DNA of 64,000 nt, taken from assembly GCF_030272615.1 (NCBI RefSeq), contig NC_081408.1, positions 308,584,450 through 308,648,449 on the forward strand, given 5' to 3'. The position numbers and the translations under genes were made by a program. The notes beneath the pieces are model-generated. The model did no database searches. It was not told where the DNA came from and saw only the letters and a program-made list of their open reading frames with translations. The DNA comes from Cryptomeria japonica. Its lineage: Eukaryota > Streptophyta > Pinopsida > Cupressales > Cupressaceae. Below, in pieces: positions 34,480 to 46,106 of this stretch. Positions within the stretch are counted from its first letter, which is position 1, and each line of letters opens with the position of its first letter.

Positions 34480-36067
34480 TTGACAGCATCATTGGATTCA
34501 CAAGAAAGGTTTTTGAGGACACGATGGTTACAACTAGAGTTGATAGAGATCAAGCACCTTGTTCTTATTCCAAAAGTGGGGTTTGTCCTTATTATTAGAA
34601 TTAGGATAATCCTTGTTATCTTTATAGATCTTAATAGTACCTTGCTCAAGGAAGATGTTTTCAATTGATATACCCATTTTAATGACCTCTTGAAATGTGG
34701 TCAAACATAGTTTATGAAGCTCAAAGCCAATTTCATGATTCAGGTTTTGTGTGAACATATCAATAGTTTGTTTTTGTCGAACATGACAAGAGCAAAGACT
34801 TGCCAAACTTCTCCATATTTGCAAGAGGATGAAAAGGATTCTCCATTACATTTTTTGGTCTTACTTAAATTTGTGATGAAAACTTCATACTCAATATTAT
34901 AGGAGAAGTGTGTCATGAATTTCTCAGCCAAGTCACCCGATGATTTGACACTAGGAGATAATCATGAAAACCATTCCATAGCTTGTCCACTAAGGCTACA
35001 TGAAAAGAGGCACATGCGATAAGAATCATCGTAGGCCACCTATATATAAGCGATAAAAAAATCTCTAATATTTTCCTTAGGATCACCTTTTCCTTTGTAC
35101 TTTTCAAACTTAGGCACCTCAAAATCAAGAGGAAAATGTGGCATGGGTATAGACCTATCAAAAGGATAAGGACAAATATCTTGTAGTGTGTAATTCTTGA
35201 TACAGGAGCCTATTCAAATGCTAGCCAATTTTTTTCAATTCTCTTATTTGTTGTTGCAAATCCCCACTGGGTTGTTCCATGTCCATTTGAGTCATCACTA
35301 TGCCTAAGCCACCGGGTGGAGGAGGAGGAGGAATGTAATGATTGTAATGACCACTAGGAGGAGGTCCATATAAGAATTATGTTGGCCTCCTGGTGGAGGA
35401 ACATAGATATGATATTATTGGTGGTGTTGGTTGGTAGTGTGGTCATGAGTATGATTGGTATTGAAAGTATGATTATGGTATTGCTCATTGGATGGGCCAT
35501 GTTGTTGGTTGGTAGTGCGGTCATGAGTATGTATGGTATTTAAAGTATGATTATGGTTTCGATCATTAGGTGGGCCATGTTGTTGGTTATTAGAAGCATG
35601 ACCATGATTGGTACCATGAGGTTGAGTATTGGTATGTGAAAGATGGATCTTTCAACTATGTAAGTGAAGGGTATTAACATGAGGTCCACCTTGGTATTGT
35701 TGGGTATGCATATGGGCATCTTGAGTTGGAGTAACCAGTTTTGAAAAAGATATGAGGGTGACTCAAGCACGAGGATATCTCCATGTCCATGTCTACCAGT
35801 AGTAGCATTCTCTTGGTTAGCCTCCTTAAGTGTAGACACATCAAAATTGAGAGGTAATTTGACACCACTTTGAGCTATCATAAAAAAGTAATGTTGTTGG
35901 TCTTGGTGCAATATAGCATCAAACATCTTATGACATTTAGAATTAGCCATGAAGTCTTGAATTTGTCTTGGGGTTGGTGAATCATCCTCTGAATGACTGA
36001 TATAGCCTTGGTTTTTAAGGGACCTGATTTTGTATAACTCTTCCTCATTAAAAGAAAAGGTATCCAT
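34480..36067 (-). pseudogene. Tat-lineage gag of element H
   Basis: The minus strand starts at ATG 36067 with a polar N-terminus. It then carries the capsid-like Retrotrans_gag region (about 35170-34740): Y-K-G-K-G-D-P-K-E-N, then G-Q-A-M-E-W-F-S, then A-E-K-F-M-T-H-F-S-Y-N-I, then F-T-Q-N-L-N. The order and the N-P-E-I-G-F-E-L-like block fit Tat-clade Gag. Gag would package the element RNA into particles. Frameshifts occur near 35660, 35170 and 34920. There is no protease after it. Solo LTR G sits about 170 bp upstream of its start. Confidence 0.75.
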
Positions 36068-38369
36068 GTTTTGAGACTGTTGAGCTTCCTAGACCTCTTC
36101 TAATTCTTTGGGCTCTAGTTTCAACCATATAAAGAAAAGGTATAATGCAAGAAAAATGAAGTGGCAAGATGACAAGAAGGGTGATGTAGACTAGAATAAG
36201 GAAGCGTGATAACAAAAGGTCAAAAGTTGTCTTGCAAAGTGTAATGCCCTGCCAGGAAACCCCAAAGGGATAAAACTAAAACACAAGAATAGGGTGAAAT
36301 TTTTTTATTTTTTTTCAAGTTAAAACAGAATAATGATACATTGAGTTAACATTAAGTTCAGATTACACAACGGAACACTTAACTAACACCTAAAGGGTTT
36401 CCCAACGTGATTACTTGATTCAACACTAACTCAACTCACGCTAATTAATCCAATTAAGTTGATTAACTTGATGACATGATAATACTTTAAACAAAGGATA
36501 AATTCATTTGGTAGGTTAAAAATATAGATAACATGATTAAGTTCATCCATTACAATTTAACCATACATTACGTTCAATCTTACAATAAAACATATGTCAT
36601 GCATCTAATTTCCATACATACTTAATTGCATTAAAAGCTAACAAATACTTTCCATTATGCTGACCTACATTTTTCATGATCCAAATTACTGCATTTAATA
36701 AGATAACTACATACATGCATTTAAGATTAACATCATCTAATCCACATTATATATTTTAACCATAATGACATCCATACATGCTAAATAAAAAGGGAACAGA
36801 TGAACACAAATGCCACATAATACCAAATTGATATCGGAGTTCACCCCTAATGGGCTACATCGTCGGGTCTGCTCAACTGCAAGACCCCTCTAATAAAATA
36901 ATAGGGTGAAGAATACATAAGGTTCACATCCATTACAACCTGCCAATAAGGCATACATAAATAAATAATACATATGACCACACCGGTCAAAAGATACATG
37001 AATGATCCCAGAAGAAGGAAAAGGATCCATCTGAAAGATGATAAGAAGCAAATACAAAAGAACAACTGGAGCACCCACGAAACTACGTTCTCGCAGCCCA
37101 TGGTCTAACATGAATATCAGGTACTCTCAAAGGAATAAGCTATCATATATGACTCCACAAAAGTACTCCTAGTAAAGACAACACAAACTACACACTAGTG
37201 AACATAAGGGACGAGTGTCATCACATAACTTGGTATGGTTACCCTGGTAGGCCTCTATAGGGCCTGACCCCATCCACTGGGTTACCCTGGCAACCTTTCC
37301 AGAACCTCCGACCCATCCAAGTCTCATGTGGACCCAACACATCCTTTCGTGAGGACAAGGTTGTTGGTTTTCCATTTCAGGCCTTCTCATTGCATTCCGA
37401 GTCTGTACTAGCACTCATCCCATGCGTGAGGCACAATTATCTTACTTAGTGTTTTTATCTACTAAACTTTCTAATAAACTATTAAGTTATCACTAATTTA
37501 GACACACTTTCGATGGGTTAACCTGCTACCACTTTGGGTACGGCCCCCACTCGAAAGCCACTCTCCCATATGACACTAAACCGCAATCATACGATACTCC
37601 TAAAAACCAAGGTATACACAAGGACTAGTTTACGAAGTTTAATACAATAGAAAATACCCACTTGGCCAAACAAGTCATTACATGAGGTGCATTGACTGAC
37701 GATTCCCTGACTTGGAGACATGACCAGCTACAATCAACCACATACCAACATCCAACACTTGCATAAAGGACATGACCAGATACAAAACCATCACATGAAA
37801 ATAGTCAACACTCGAGATCAAGGACATAAGCAGATACAAAAATAACCATATAACAATGTCCAACAATCACAATCAAGGACTTGCCATTTCTTAATCAAAT
37901 GCAAATACAGAAAACTAAACACGCATTGACATAAATCTGAAATGACAATCTTTTTCCATATCATTTAAAAATACAAATCAATCCAGTTTTCTAATTGATC
38001 TAAATCGTTTATAATTTGTCTACTTTGTTAAGATACATATTGCCCATGGTTTACTAATTCAGCTATAATACGATTTACATCATAAAATAATATAAATACT
38101 TTCACAATGAATTTTCAAACCAAAATCTCATTAACACAATTATATGTATATACGATACATATAAAAATATAATTTAATTTATATATTAATTAACTAAAAT
38201 TGATATTCATTTTTAAAAATAAATAATCAATTTCCATCTCTTTCCACATAACAAAAGAAAAGAAAACATTTCTATTTCCCTCAAATTGAAATACCTAATT
38301 TAACCTTTTCAAAATCAAGTTATGCCCTTGCATAGATATATACAAAAAAATACAAATTAAATATTAATT

Positions 38370-38421
38370 TATATATATATATAAATTAAATATTAATTAA
38401 TATATATATATATATATATAT
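38370..38421. repeat. (AT)n microsatellite
   Basis: Two runs of alternating TA are separated by AAATTAAATATTAATT. A third run is at 38888-38912. All are inside solo LTR G. Confidence 0.85.
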
Positions 38422-38647
38422 TAATTAACAATTAATAAAATATATACTAATTAATAATTAATAATTAAAAATACTATTTAAAACTTTTTAATAAAATAAT
38501 ATTAAAATCTTTTAAATAAAATATAATTAATAAACTACATTATTATTTTATATTTTATAAAAAGAAAATGGAAAACCCCATGGGGCCCACATCCCAACCA
38601 CACGAGTGGAAAGTGCAGCCATGGAGGGTTGCGCTCCCCACTACGGA

Positions 38648-38815
38648 GTCTGCGGCCACACTGTGGACGCAGACCTCTGCATCCACACTGTAGACACGAC
38701 TGCGTCCCCACTGTGGACATAGACCTCTACGACCACTTTGTGGACGCAGACCCCTGCAGCCACACTGTGGTCACAGAGCTCCGCGGCCACACTGTGAATG
38801 CAGACCTCCACAGGG
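38648..38815 (+). repeat. GC-rich 27-bp tandem repeat
   Basis: About six units of 26-27 bp, type GGCCACACTGTGGACGCAGAC plus CTCTGC, lie in otherwise AT-rich DNA. Each contains CACTGTGGAC-like sequence and usually one or more CpG. The unit length is a multiple of three and one plus-strand frame (38629-38913) stays open, giving nine-residue repeats of the type PHCGRRPLH. Coding use is not supported otherwise. Confidence 0.8.
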
Positions 38816-40373
38816 GCTGCGATTCATGGGAGGGGCGTGAGTCGAGCCACAACTCCCCTGACCTCCAAAACTTAAAACCACATCAAAATATATATATATA
38901 TATATATATATAATAAAAACGAAAACCCCTAATTCTTGCACACACAGACACGAGATTTTCATTTATTATTTTTTTTTTTTTAGGAAAACACCAGTATGCC
39001 CCAAAAATCAAACTAGAAAAATTTAAGCATTCATCCACTTCCATTCAACCAAGCATAACATAGTTCTCATTTTAAAAACTGAATTTGAATGCATTTATTT
39101 GAAATTTTAACCAAATTTTATTGAGAACAACCAACCCCCAAATTTGATTTTGAAATCAATTTGAACAAGTAAGAGTCTGATTGGAAGTGGAAAAAGGAAG
39201 CCAAGAGGGTTTTAATTCTGAAATTTAACTACACTCTTGCCATTCCATAAATCTAAAATATTATCAAACCAACAACGTACAAATTTCTTCCCAAAACAAA
39301 ATCAGTAAATTTCTTGACAACAAAGGAGATTAACAAAAATCGTACCTCCATATGCAATTCTGGAAGTGATTTGCTGAAGAGCCCAACCTGCAAGCTCAAG
39401 ATATTTCTTCTCCCACAAATGCCCAAAATTTTCCATTCCAAAAATAACTCTCCCCAAAATATTTTTCAAAACCTAGGTTAAAAAGGAAATTGTTTGACCA
39501 AAAATCCATTTTTTTTTGGTTGAAATTATTTTTTTCAAAATAAAATCATTTCCAAACAATTCAATATGCAAAAATTGCTTTTCTTCCAAAATTGATTTTC
39601 TCAATTAAATTAAAACTAACATTTCTATTTCAAAATGCCAAAGAGGGTAAGATATTAATTTTCCAATTTCTATTTAACCTTTTCTTTCAAAAAGCATATA
39701 CTTAATTAATTCATCATTTAAAAATGACCATTTAACCAAACTTGCTACAAACACGAATTTAGCACTCCAATTATTGATTAATCACACAAAGGGGTCCTAT
39801 TTAATTTAGTCCCTTTAAGTTATGAATGCGTAAAAACATATTTAATCTAATTAAATACTTAGGATTTAATAATTAATTTTTACCAAACGCACAACACGCC
39901 ACTCAAGAACACCAAACAAATACACGACCCGCATACCCAACCAAAGGGGAAACTTGACGGATGACTGACGACGCTCACTAGAGCATGACTAGGGTAAAAC
40001 GTAGGGTCTCATGACTACCTAATCCAATTCCTTAGAACCAATAAGGTACACTCAAACCTACGAAGCCAGGTGGAGATGAACCTTGTACCTATGCGGTACT
40101 GTACCTACAATCTCTTGCAACCATGAACCACACATGCATACATATATATTGAATGTAAGTGTTAGCCCAAGATTAATAACACGAATCAAAAGAACAACTA
40201 ATCTGACATAAGAATTGATGCAAAATCAACATTTAAATGTACACACATTAAGCATAATACATGTCTATAACATTACAACATGGTAAATCAACCATTCAAG
40301 AAAGCCACTTAAAAAGTCAACCAAGGTCAAACTGGTTTTAAAAATCTAATTAGGGCAAGGGTACTACACAAAG

Positions 40374-42507
40374 TCCTAAAATGAGACTTAAATGATGACA
40401 AGGTTTAGACTTTGATAGATAGCCACAAACTGATAACTCAAGCAAGGTATGACTTCTTAGGAGATGATAAATTCCAAAGGAAGATGACTTAACTCAAGTG
40501 ACTAAGATGGTATCCTACAATGAAAGATGATAGATCTAAGCAAGAGACCGCCTAGTAATATCAAGGTTGATGCAAGTTGTTTAAAATTTTGTGAGATTGG
40601 ATCTTTGGATGGAAGTCTAAATGGACTAAAAATGATAGGCAATAATAGTGAATTGATGGTTGTTTGACTAGAAATCTTAGGAAATCAACCAAGAAGCTCA
40701 TAAATCTCTTGAACTACAAATGAAAGATAAACTACTGGGTACATAGTTACATAGGTCGAGCATGTGGCAAGAATTCCTAGAAATGCAAAAATATATCTTA
40801 GAAATGTGGTTACAAAAACCACAAACATGATTTCAGGTGTCCAAGCTGTGACAAAAATGCGGATGCATGGAAAAAAATGTCAAGCACACGGTTTTGGTGA
40901 AATATGTTTTGTCTATTGTTTGTCTAAGTATATCTAGGTATTGAATATGCCCAAATTTGATTGTTTGATTATTATTATGGCTATAAAAAAACTGCAAACA
41001 AGAAGACACAATGACTATTTATGTGGTTTATAATAATAAGGGTATGACCTATGCTCCTCAAATCCCCAATTTTAACTAGTCTTATCACAAAAGAAGACAT
41101 GTTACAAATACTTTCTATTCCTAAGATCAATGGCCAATGGAAAAAATATTCAAGCCCACACTTTGAATCTCCTTTGACTCAAATTATCAACACCTTAAGG
41201 AGTTCTTTAAAATCTTGTCTTTATGAGAGAGGACAAGTAGGTACCTCTAGGTTTCGAATGATGGTATAATCACTCTCTCCCTAGAAAGATACACATAGCT
41301 AATGCAAAGTCAGGGATTTCTATCACATCTCAAGGAAACCATATGATGAGTAACTTCATGACACAATCTGCATCCCTTGCACTGAGCAAGATACCATCAA
41401 CACTCAATCAAAAGGGTGGGCCTCTAAAATAAGATTTCTAGTCATTGTTCGGGGTACTTGTGTGTGGGGACATCAATAGAAAGCCAGTTAAGGCTTTATT
41501 CAACCCTGTGTGGATCTATGTACACCCCCAAATTGATGCTAACAACTAACACCCCCAAGTTAGACTCTAGTTTTCACCTTTACCCTTTATATGGCAAGCC
41601 GAAGGAAAAACTGCTTTGAGTCATTCACCTTGGAGTGATAACTTCTACAAAGGTAGGATCTCTAAAAAAGAAAAATAAGATATTGTGATTTCTCTTACAC
41701 CTAAGGCCAATGAAGGCAAAGAAAGATGATGCTTTCACAACACCTTAGGGTTCTAAATAGAAAGTGTGCAAGTGCACAAGACACAACAAACAAGAGTTAT
41801 TTTTAGAGCACCAAATCCAAATGTGAGCTAATCTAACGAAGCACAAACACTCAACTAACTACCCCTACAAAGCACAAATTAATAGTTTCAAAAAAAATTC
41901 CTTTAGATCATGCATGAAAAGATTAGCAATATTCCAAAAGAGGGGCCTTCTATAATCGATTGACAAGATACACCACTTTGTTAGTACAGAGAAGAGTTAA
42001 CCAAATGAAAGTCAAATCTAAAAATGTAAAAGATGAAATGCAAAATATAAATGACAAAAACTAGACACTCTATTATACCTCCCAAAGACACAAATAAACT
42101 AACTATCAATTTGTAAAAATAAAAAACATGCAAAAAACAGTGACGCAACAATACCTGCCACAAACACATTAGGAACAACCACATACATGATAGTATAAGC
42201 CACATAATCGAATTGCCAAAAAACCTAATTAACTAGAAATGTGACCGAAACTGCCACATTCATGACAACAACAATCACGGGTGCAACAAGAATGACCAAA
42301 AACATGTCAAAATAAGAAATTGTTAATTATATAGAAAACCTTAATGACTAGGAATGCGACAAGATTGGTTGTACACATGAAAAGAAATACTAGATACGCA
42401 CTGAAAATGTTTGTGCATGGGACAAGATGAAATCATAAAAAAATCTAACCTACAAAATCTAAAAATGCTTAAAACTCAAGCAAAAGTGTTAGAAATAAGG
42501 GACAAGA
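40374..42507. other. H leader region, no gene seen
   Basis: This long stretch lies between the solo LTR and H's primer-binding site. It shows only short frames without motifs. By position it is the 5' untranslated leader of element H (minus strand), unusually long once the solo LTR is removed. Confidence 0.45.
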
Positions 42508-42525
42508 GTCCCATAGAGTGTGCCA
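42508..42525 (-). promoter_or_regulatory. Candidate primer-binding site of element H
   Basis: The minus strand reads TGGCACACTCTATGGGAC three bases inside the edge of the 5' LTR (42529). It starts with TGG as all tRNA-primed sites do, and resembles the TGGCGCC-type sites of plant gypsy elements. I do not assign the tRNA. Confidence 0.55.
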
Positions 42526-42528
42526 AAA

Positions 42529-43225
42529 TGTTTATGTTGAATTTGAAACTATTTGTAATACATGCAAATAACAACAAAATAAAAAAGATTATTCACTCAC
42601 ATGAAAAGTAAGTTTGTATCCATTGTTCTCCTATCCTCCATGATCTTGTATTTAATATGGTTTCTCTACGATTTGTGTTTCACTTTCACTAGAGTTCAAG
42701 GAAGAATGGATGTGGTTGTGATGATGTAAAGCTATGATTGCAAAGATGTATGCTAGAGAGGTTTCGACAGAGTGTAGGTATGATTGCTTGTAGATGATGA
42801 AATGAGAAGAGGAAGTCTCTTCTAAAATTGGAGGGTTAGGATTAAGAGGTTAAAGGATGAAATGAAAGGCTAGGATTGAAGAGTAGGTATTTAGAAATAC
42901 ATGTCGTTATTTGAATAAGAAGAAAAGGTAAATGAATTAATTATATAAATAAAAGTATTTATTTAATTAACAGAATAAAGGGCCACATAGATTAAATAAG
43001 TAAAATTATTTATTTAATTTGGGAAAGAGGGATTGAGATTAAATAAATAACAAATATTTATTTAAATTAGAAAGAAGAGGATAATGAATTAATTAAATAA
43101 ATTAGAATGTTTATTTAATCAATAGTGGAAAAGGCTAATTAATTAATTAATTAATTAAAAATATTGATTTAATTAATACAAGACACTAGGATAAAAATAA
43201 TTAAATAAAGGACAATTTCAAGTGT
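42529..43225 (-). repeat. 5' LTR of element H
   Basis: The LTR starts TGTTTATGTTGAATTTG and aligns to the split 3' LTR pieces along its whole length. It shows the site AAGATTATTCACTCAC (42585-42600) that is interrupted by copia A in the other LTR. The last five bases of the outer edge appear deleted. Confidence 0.75.
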
Positions 43226-43230
43226 TTACG

Positions 43231-43990
43231 ATAATTTTTTGATCCCTAAATCTAAATCTTCCTAACTTTCTAATTTCTAATTTCCATCTACCTTTATCTC
43301 TTCCATATATTTCCACTTAACTCTTCCACTTTCTTATTTCTCTCCCCACCTAACTCTTCCATCTATTCCCACTTAACTCTTCAACTTTCTAAATTATCTT
43401 CCCACTCAGCTAACTCATCTCTCTTTTCATGACTCACATTTGCTAATTTCATCTTTTCACTTGTCATATTCACTTTTAGGTGAAAATAAATAATTTATTT
43501 ATTCATTTTCACTCAACTCATCGCTTTCTCCATTTAACTCATTCTTTCCTCCAATTTTGAAATGGTAGTTTTGATGAAAATAAATACTTTATTTATTTTC
43601 AATCAACTCATTCTCTTTTCACTTAACTAATTATCTCAATCAATCTTAGCAATTTATCCAATCCCCAAATCTCTATAAATTTTGAATGAAATCCTTATTT
43701 TCAACAACCATACCTTCGATATCTTCTCATCGTAATCGCATCATATCATCTTGCTTTCGAATTTGCTCTGTGCACATGTAATTTTTGAGAGTCATTATAT
43801 AAGAGGATTAAGAAGAACAATGGAGATCAATGAATTTGATGCTTACGATGGTATAATTGTTTCATTTTTTATGTTTATGCATTATGAATTCATTCTCTAT
43901 TTATTGTTTAGAATTTTTTTGCATTGAACTTGGTTTTGTGGTTGTTAATGGTTGTTTGCAAGTTTTCCCAATTTACCTACAACATAGGGT
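43231..43990 (+). repeat. Rest of 3' LTR of element K
   Basis: This pyrimidine-rich U3-like stretch has further AT palindromes, a TATAAAT box at 43674-43680 and an R/U5-like region (CATCGTAATCGCATCATATC onward). It continues the LTR interrupted at 23054. The joined length would be about 1.1 kb. The exact 3' edge is not clear; CAAGTTTTCCCA near 43960 may be close to it. Confidence 0.45.
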
Positions 43991-44486
43991 TCTTAAGGTA
44001 AATTCACTTTTTAGCAAACTTAAAATAATCATTTTCCAAATTTTAGGTTATATTTGGAAATGCCAAGGTCGACACATTATCCTCCCAAAATTTTGAACAA
44101 AAATAATTGGACCATGTGCCGACATAGTGTCCCAACAAAATAAGCCCAAATTTTAAGGGTCTCAAGATAATAGGGCCCTAATATTGGATTTGTAATTTAA
44201 ATGAGAAATGATGAAATATAAGTGGAGTAATAGGAGTTTTGAAATTTAAAATAAGATACAATGCATATAGGCTTAAAATAAAATAGGAGAAAGGGCACAC
44301 TTAAAATAAGGGCCCAAATAAGTGTTGAAGTATTAAAGTAAAATAGGACTTACATTCTTAACTTGAGAATTAATTAAAAACAAGAAAAGTCCCAAGATAC
44401 TTAGAGGAATGGGAAAATTCATATAAATCATAAGGAGAGTGTGAAATTGGATGCATAATTAAAGGAGCATAATTTACAACACTACA
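43991..44486 (-). repeat. Tat-like LTR fragment (F)
   Basis: The right edge TTTACAACACTACA at 44486 and the preceding 400 bp resemble the right end of element E's left LTR (47280-47725), including GGACCATGTGC and AATTTCACACT-type blocks (complement). On the minus strand the LTR would begin TGTAGTGTTGTAAATTATGC. Only this part is present, and it cuts off copia D on its right. The left boundary with K's LTR is approximate. Confidence 0.55.
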
Positions 44487-45342
44487 ACCTTTAATAATTT
44501 TTATTCTCCACCAGTAAACCTGATTTTAAGTTTACTACAACCACAATATGTGAATGATAATCATCACCCAAGAACACCTTACCTTCATCAATTTTTTTAT
44601 ATTTATAAAATCAATCTCTATTAGAGTTCATATGAAAATATGCACCTGAGTCAATTAACCATGTATCATTACTTGCATGAGTGACCAAAGCTATAATTAA
44701 TGCGTCACCATCTTCCTTGTCAAAATCAATCAAAATTAAATTTATTCTTACACTCCTTATAAAATTTTCCAGGCTTACCACAATTCTAGCAACTAACTTT
44801 AGACCTTCATGGAGATTCAAATCCCTTCTTGGACTTGGATTCATTACACTTCTCAGTCTTCTTGCCTTTTTCCTTAGGTATTCCATGAACACTTAGGCCT
44901 CACTAGCATTGATGGATACCTTCCTCCTCATCTCTTTAGAAAGAAAAACATCCACCACATCTTCACTCTTCAAAATAAGAGAAGTACTGTCGATATCCAT
45001 GACAAGAGAATCTCATGAATCAAGTAAAGAACAAAGAAAGCTCTAACATTTCTCCTCCTCATCCATCTTGACACCAACACATGCCAATTGAGCCACAAAA
45101 ATATTGAATGCTTCTAGGTGGTTTGTAATTTATCCACCCTCTTCCATTATCAGGGATTACAATTTCTTCCTCAAGAAAATCTTGTTCACTAAGGATTTGG
45201 CTTGATATATCTCACCAAGTTTCTTCAATAGCTTCTTTGTAGAGGAATCTTCATTGGTATTGATTAAAACAAATTTTATCAAGCATAATCTGATTAGACC
45301 CTTGGATTTATGATGCATAACATCATGCAAATCATTTGTAGT
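44487..45342 (-). pseudogene. Copia D gag-protease segment
   Basis: The minus strand continues a copia Gag: K-G-L-I-R-L-C-L-I-K-F, then K-L-G-E-I-Y-Q-A-K-S-L-V, then V-G-V-K-M-D-E-E-E-K-C, then E-M-R-R-K. A degenerate knuckle follows, then protease (D-T-W-L-I-D-S-G-A-Y-F-H-M near 44670-44632), then G-D-D-Y-H-S. The N-terminal part of the same Gag lies at 60589-60425, beyond the inserted copia B. Stops and frameshifts break it. Integrase and RT are lost at the junction with fragment F. Confidence 0.8.
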
Positions 45343-46106
45343 TGTTCGACATTGTTGCTGCTAGGATATGTTGTTGTCATTGATGTCAATATATTCCTGC
45401 TCCAATGATTGCAAATTGGTTCATTGGGATTATGTTTTGGTGGATGGAGTATTTATAATATCACTATATTCTTCTATATTGGTTTTGGTGATCTGTGAGC
45501 TTAATTGATCATATCATATGATCCAATTTTGCAGTTTTTTTTTGTAATTAGTGCTTTGCAAAGCTCAGTATTTCTTCTGGTATATTCTAGTGTGATTAGA
45601 TCTTGTGTTGAGATTTTGTGAAAGTGTTTGGGATGGTATTGTGTATCTTCCATTCATATGGATTATGATATGGTGCTCTACAAGTTATCTTTCTTCGTGA
45701 CTTGAGGTTCAGATGTTGATCGATGAAGATTTGATAAGTGATGTTGGTGTAGCTGTTTCTGATGATTATAACATGCTTTCTAGTGTTTCGTAATTATGTC
45801 CTATTTGTTTTGATGATCCACATTGATCGTTGTGCGATTTATTGCTGATTTTGTTGAACCAGTGATGTTCTTCATGTTATGCGGTATTTTTGGTGGTGTA
45901 GCCTATTGCAATTGATCTTGGCGAGATTTTTGGTGGTGTTGAGCATTTGGCAATTTGAATTAGGTCCATGTTATGTCATGTAAATCATCACATTGGTCTG
46001 GTGGTCGATCTTTGTATCGTGTGATATAATTTTGTAATTGTGAGTTGAGGGTTTAACTGACCTTGTTGTCAAGGTTGATGAATTGTATAAATAGGTGATA
46101 TTGTTA
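45343..46106 (+). repeat. 5' LTR of copia B, cut by element E
   Basis: The segment starts TGTTCGACATTG and matches 59144 onward for about 760 bp, including GTATAAATAGGTGATATTGTTA at its right end. There the Tat element E begins. A TATAAATA box is at 46086-46093. The remaining 500 bp of this LTR are missing from the window. Confidence 0.85.
46086..46093 (+). promoter_or_regulatory. TATA box of copia B 5' LTR
   Basis: TATAAATA is conserved in the 3' LTR at 59880-59887. Element E starts only 13 bp downstream, so the LTR promoter is separated from its transcript. Confidence 0.5.

Larger units (their letters stand above)
36240..40368. repeat. 4.1-kb solo LTR (G)
   Basis: The segment begins TGTAATGCCCTGCC and ends GGGCAAGGGTACTACA (TG...CA, weakly inverted ends). 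It is flanked by a perfect 5-bp duplication CAAAG at 36235-36239 and 40369-40373. I find no internal direct repeat of its ends and no primer site or pol frame, so it is best read as a solo LTR, 4129 bp long. It holds AT-rich blocks, (AT)n microsatellites and a GC-rich 27-bp tandem repeat. Solo LTRs arise by recombination between the two LTRs of a full element. The family is not recognised. Confidence 0.75.
23055..43225 (-). mobile_element. Gag-only Tat-type Ty3-gypsy element H
   Basis: The 3' LTR is in two pieces (23055-23189 and 32940-33608), split by copia A. The internal part is 33609-42528, interrupted by solo LTR G, and the 5' LTR is 42529-43225. The only coding remnant is gag (36067-34480). 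Between gag and the 3' LTR there are only about 870 bp with a 40-bp tandem repeat, so pol is absent. Possible target duplication: TTATG at 23050-23054 and TTACG at 43226-43230, with the last five bases of the right LTR lost. Such gag-bearing elements without pol are known in plants as TR-GAG elements. Confidence 0.7.

Noticed and set aside
38629-38913. Open frame through the GC-rich repeat as a real repeat protein
   Set aside because: It stays open because the unit is a multiple of three; no start context, homologous motif or neighbour supports coding.
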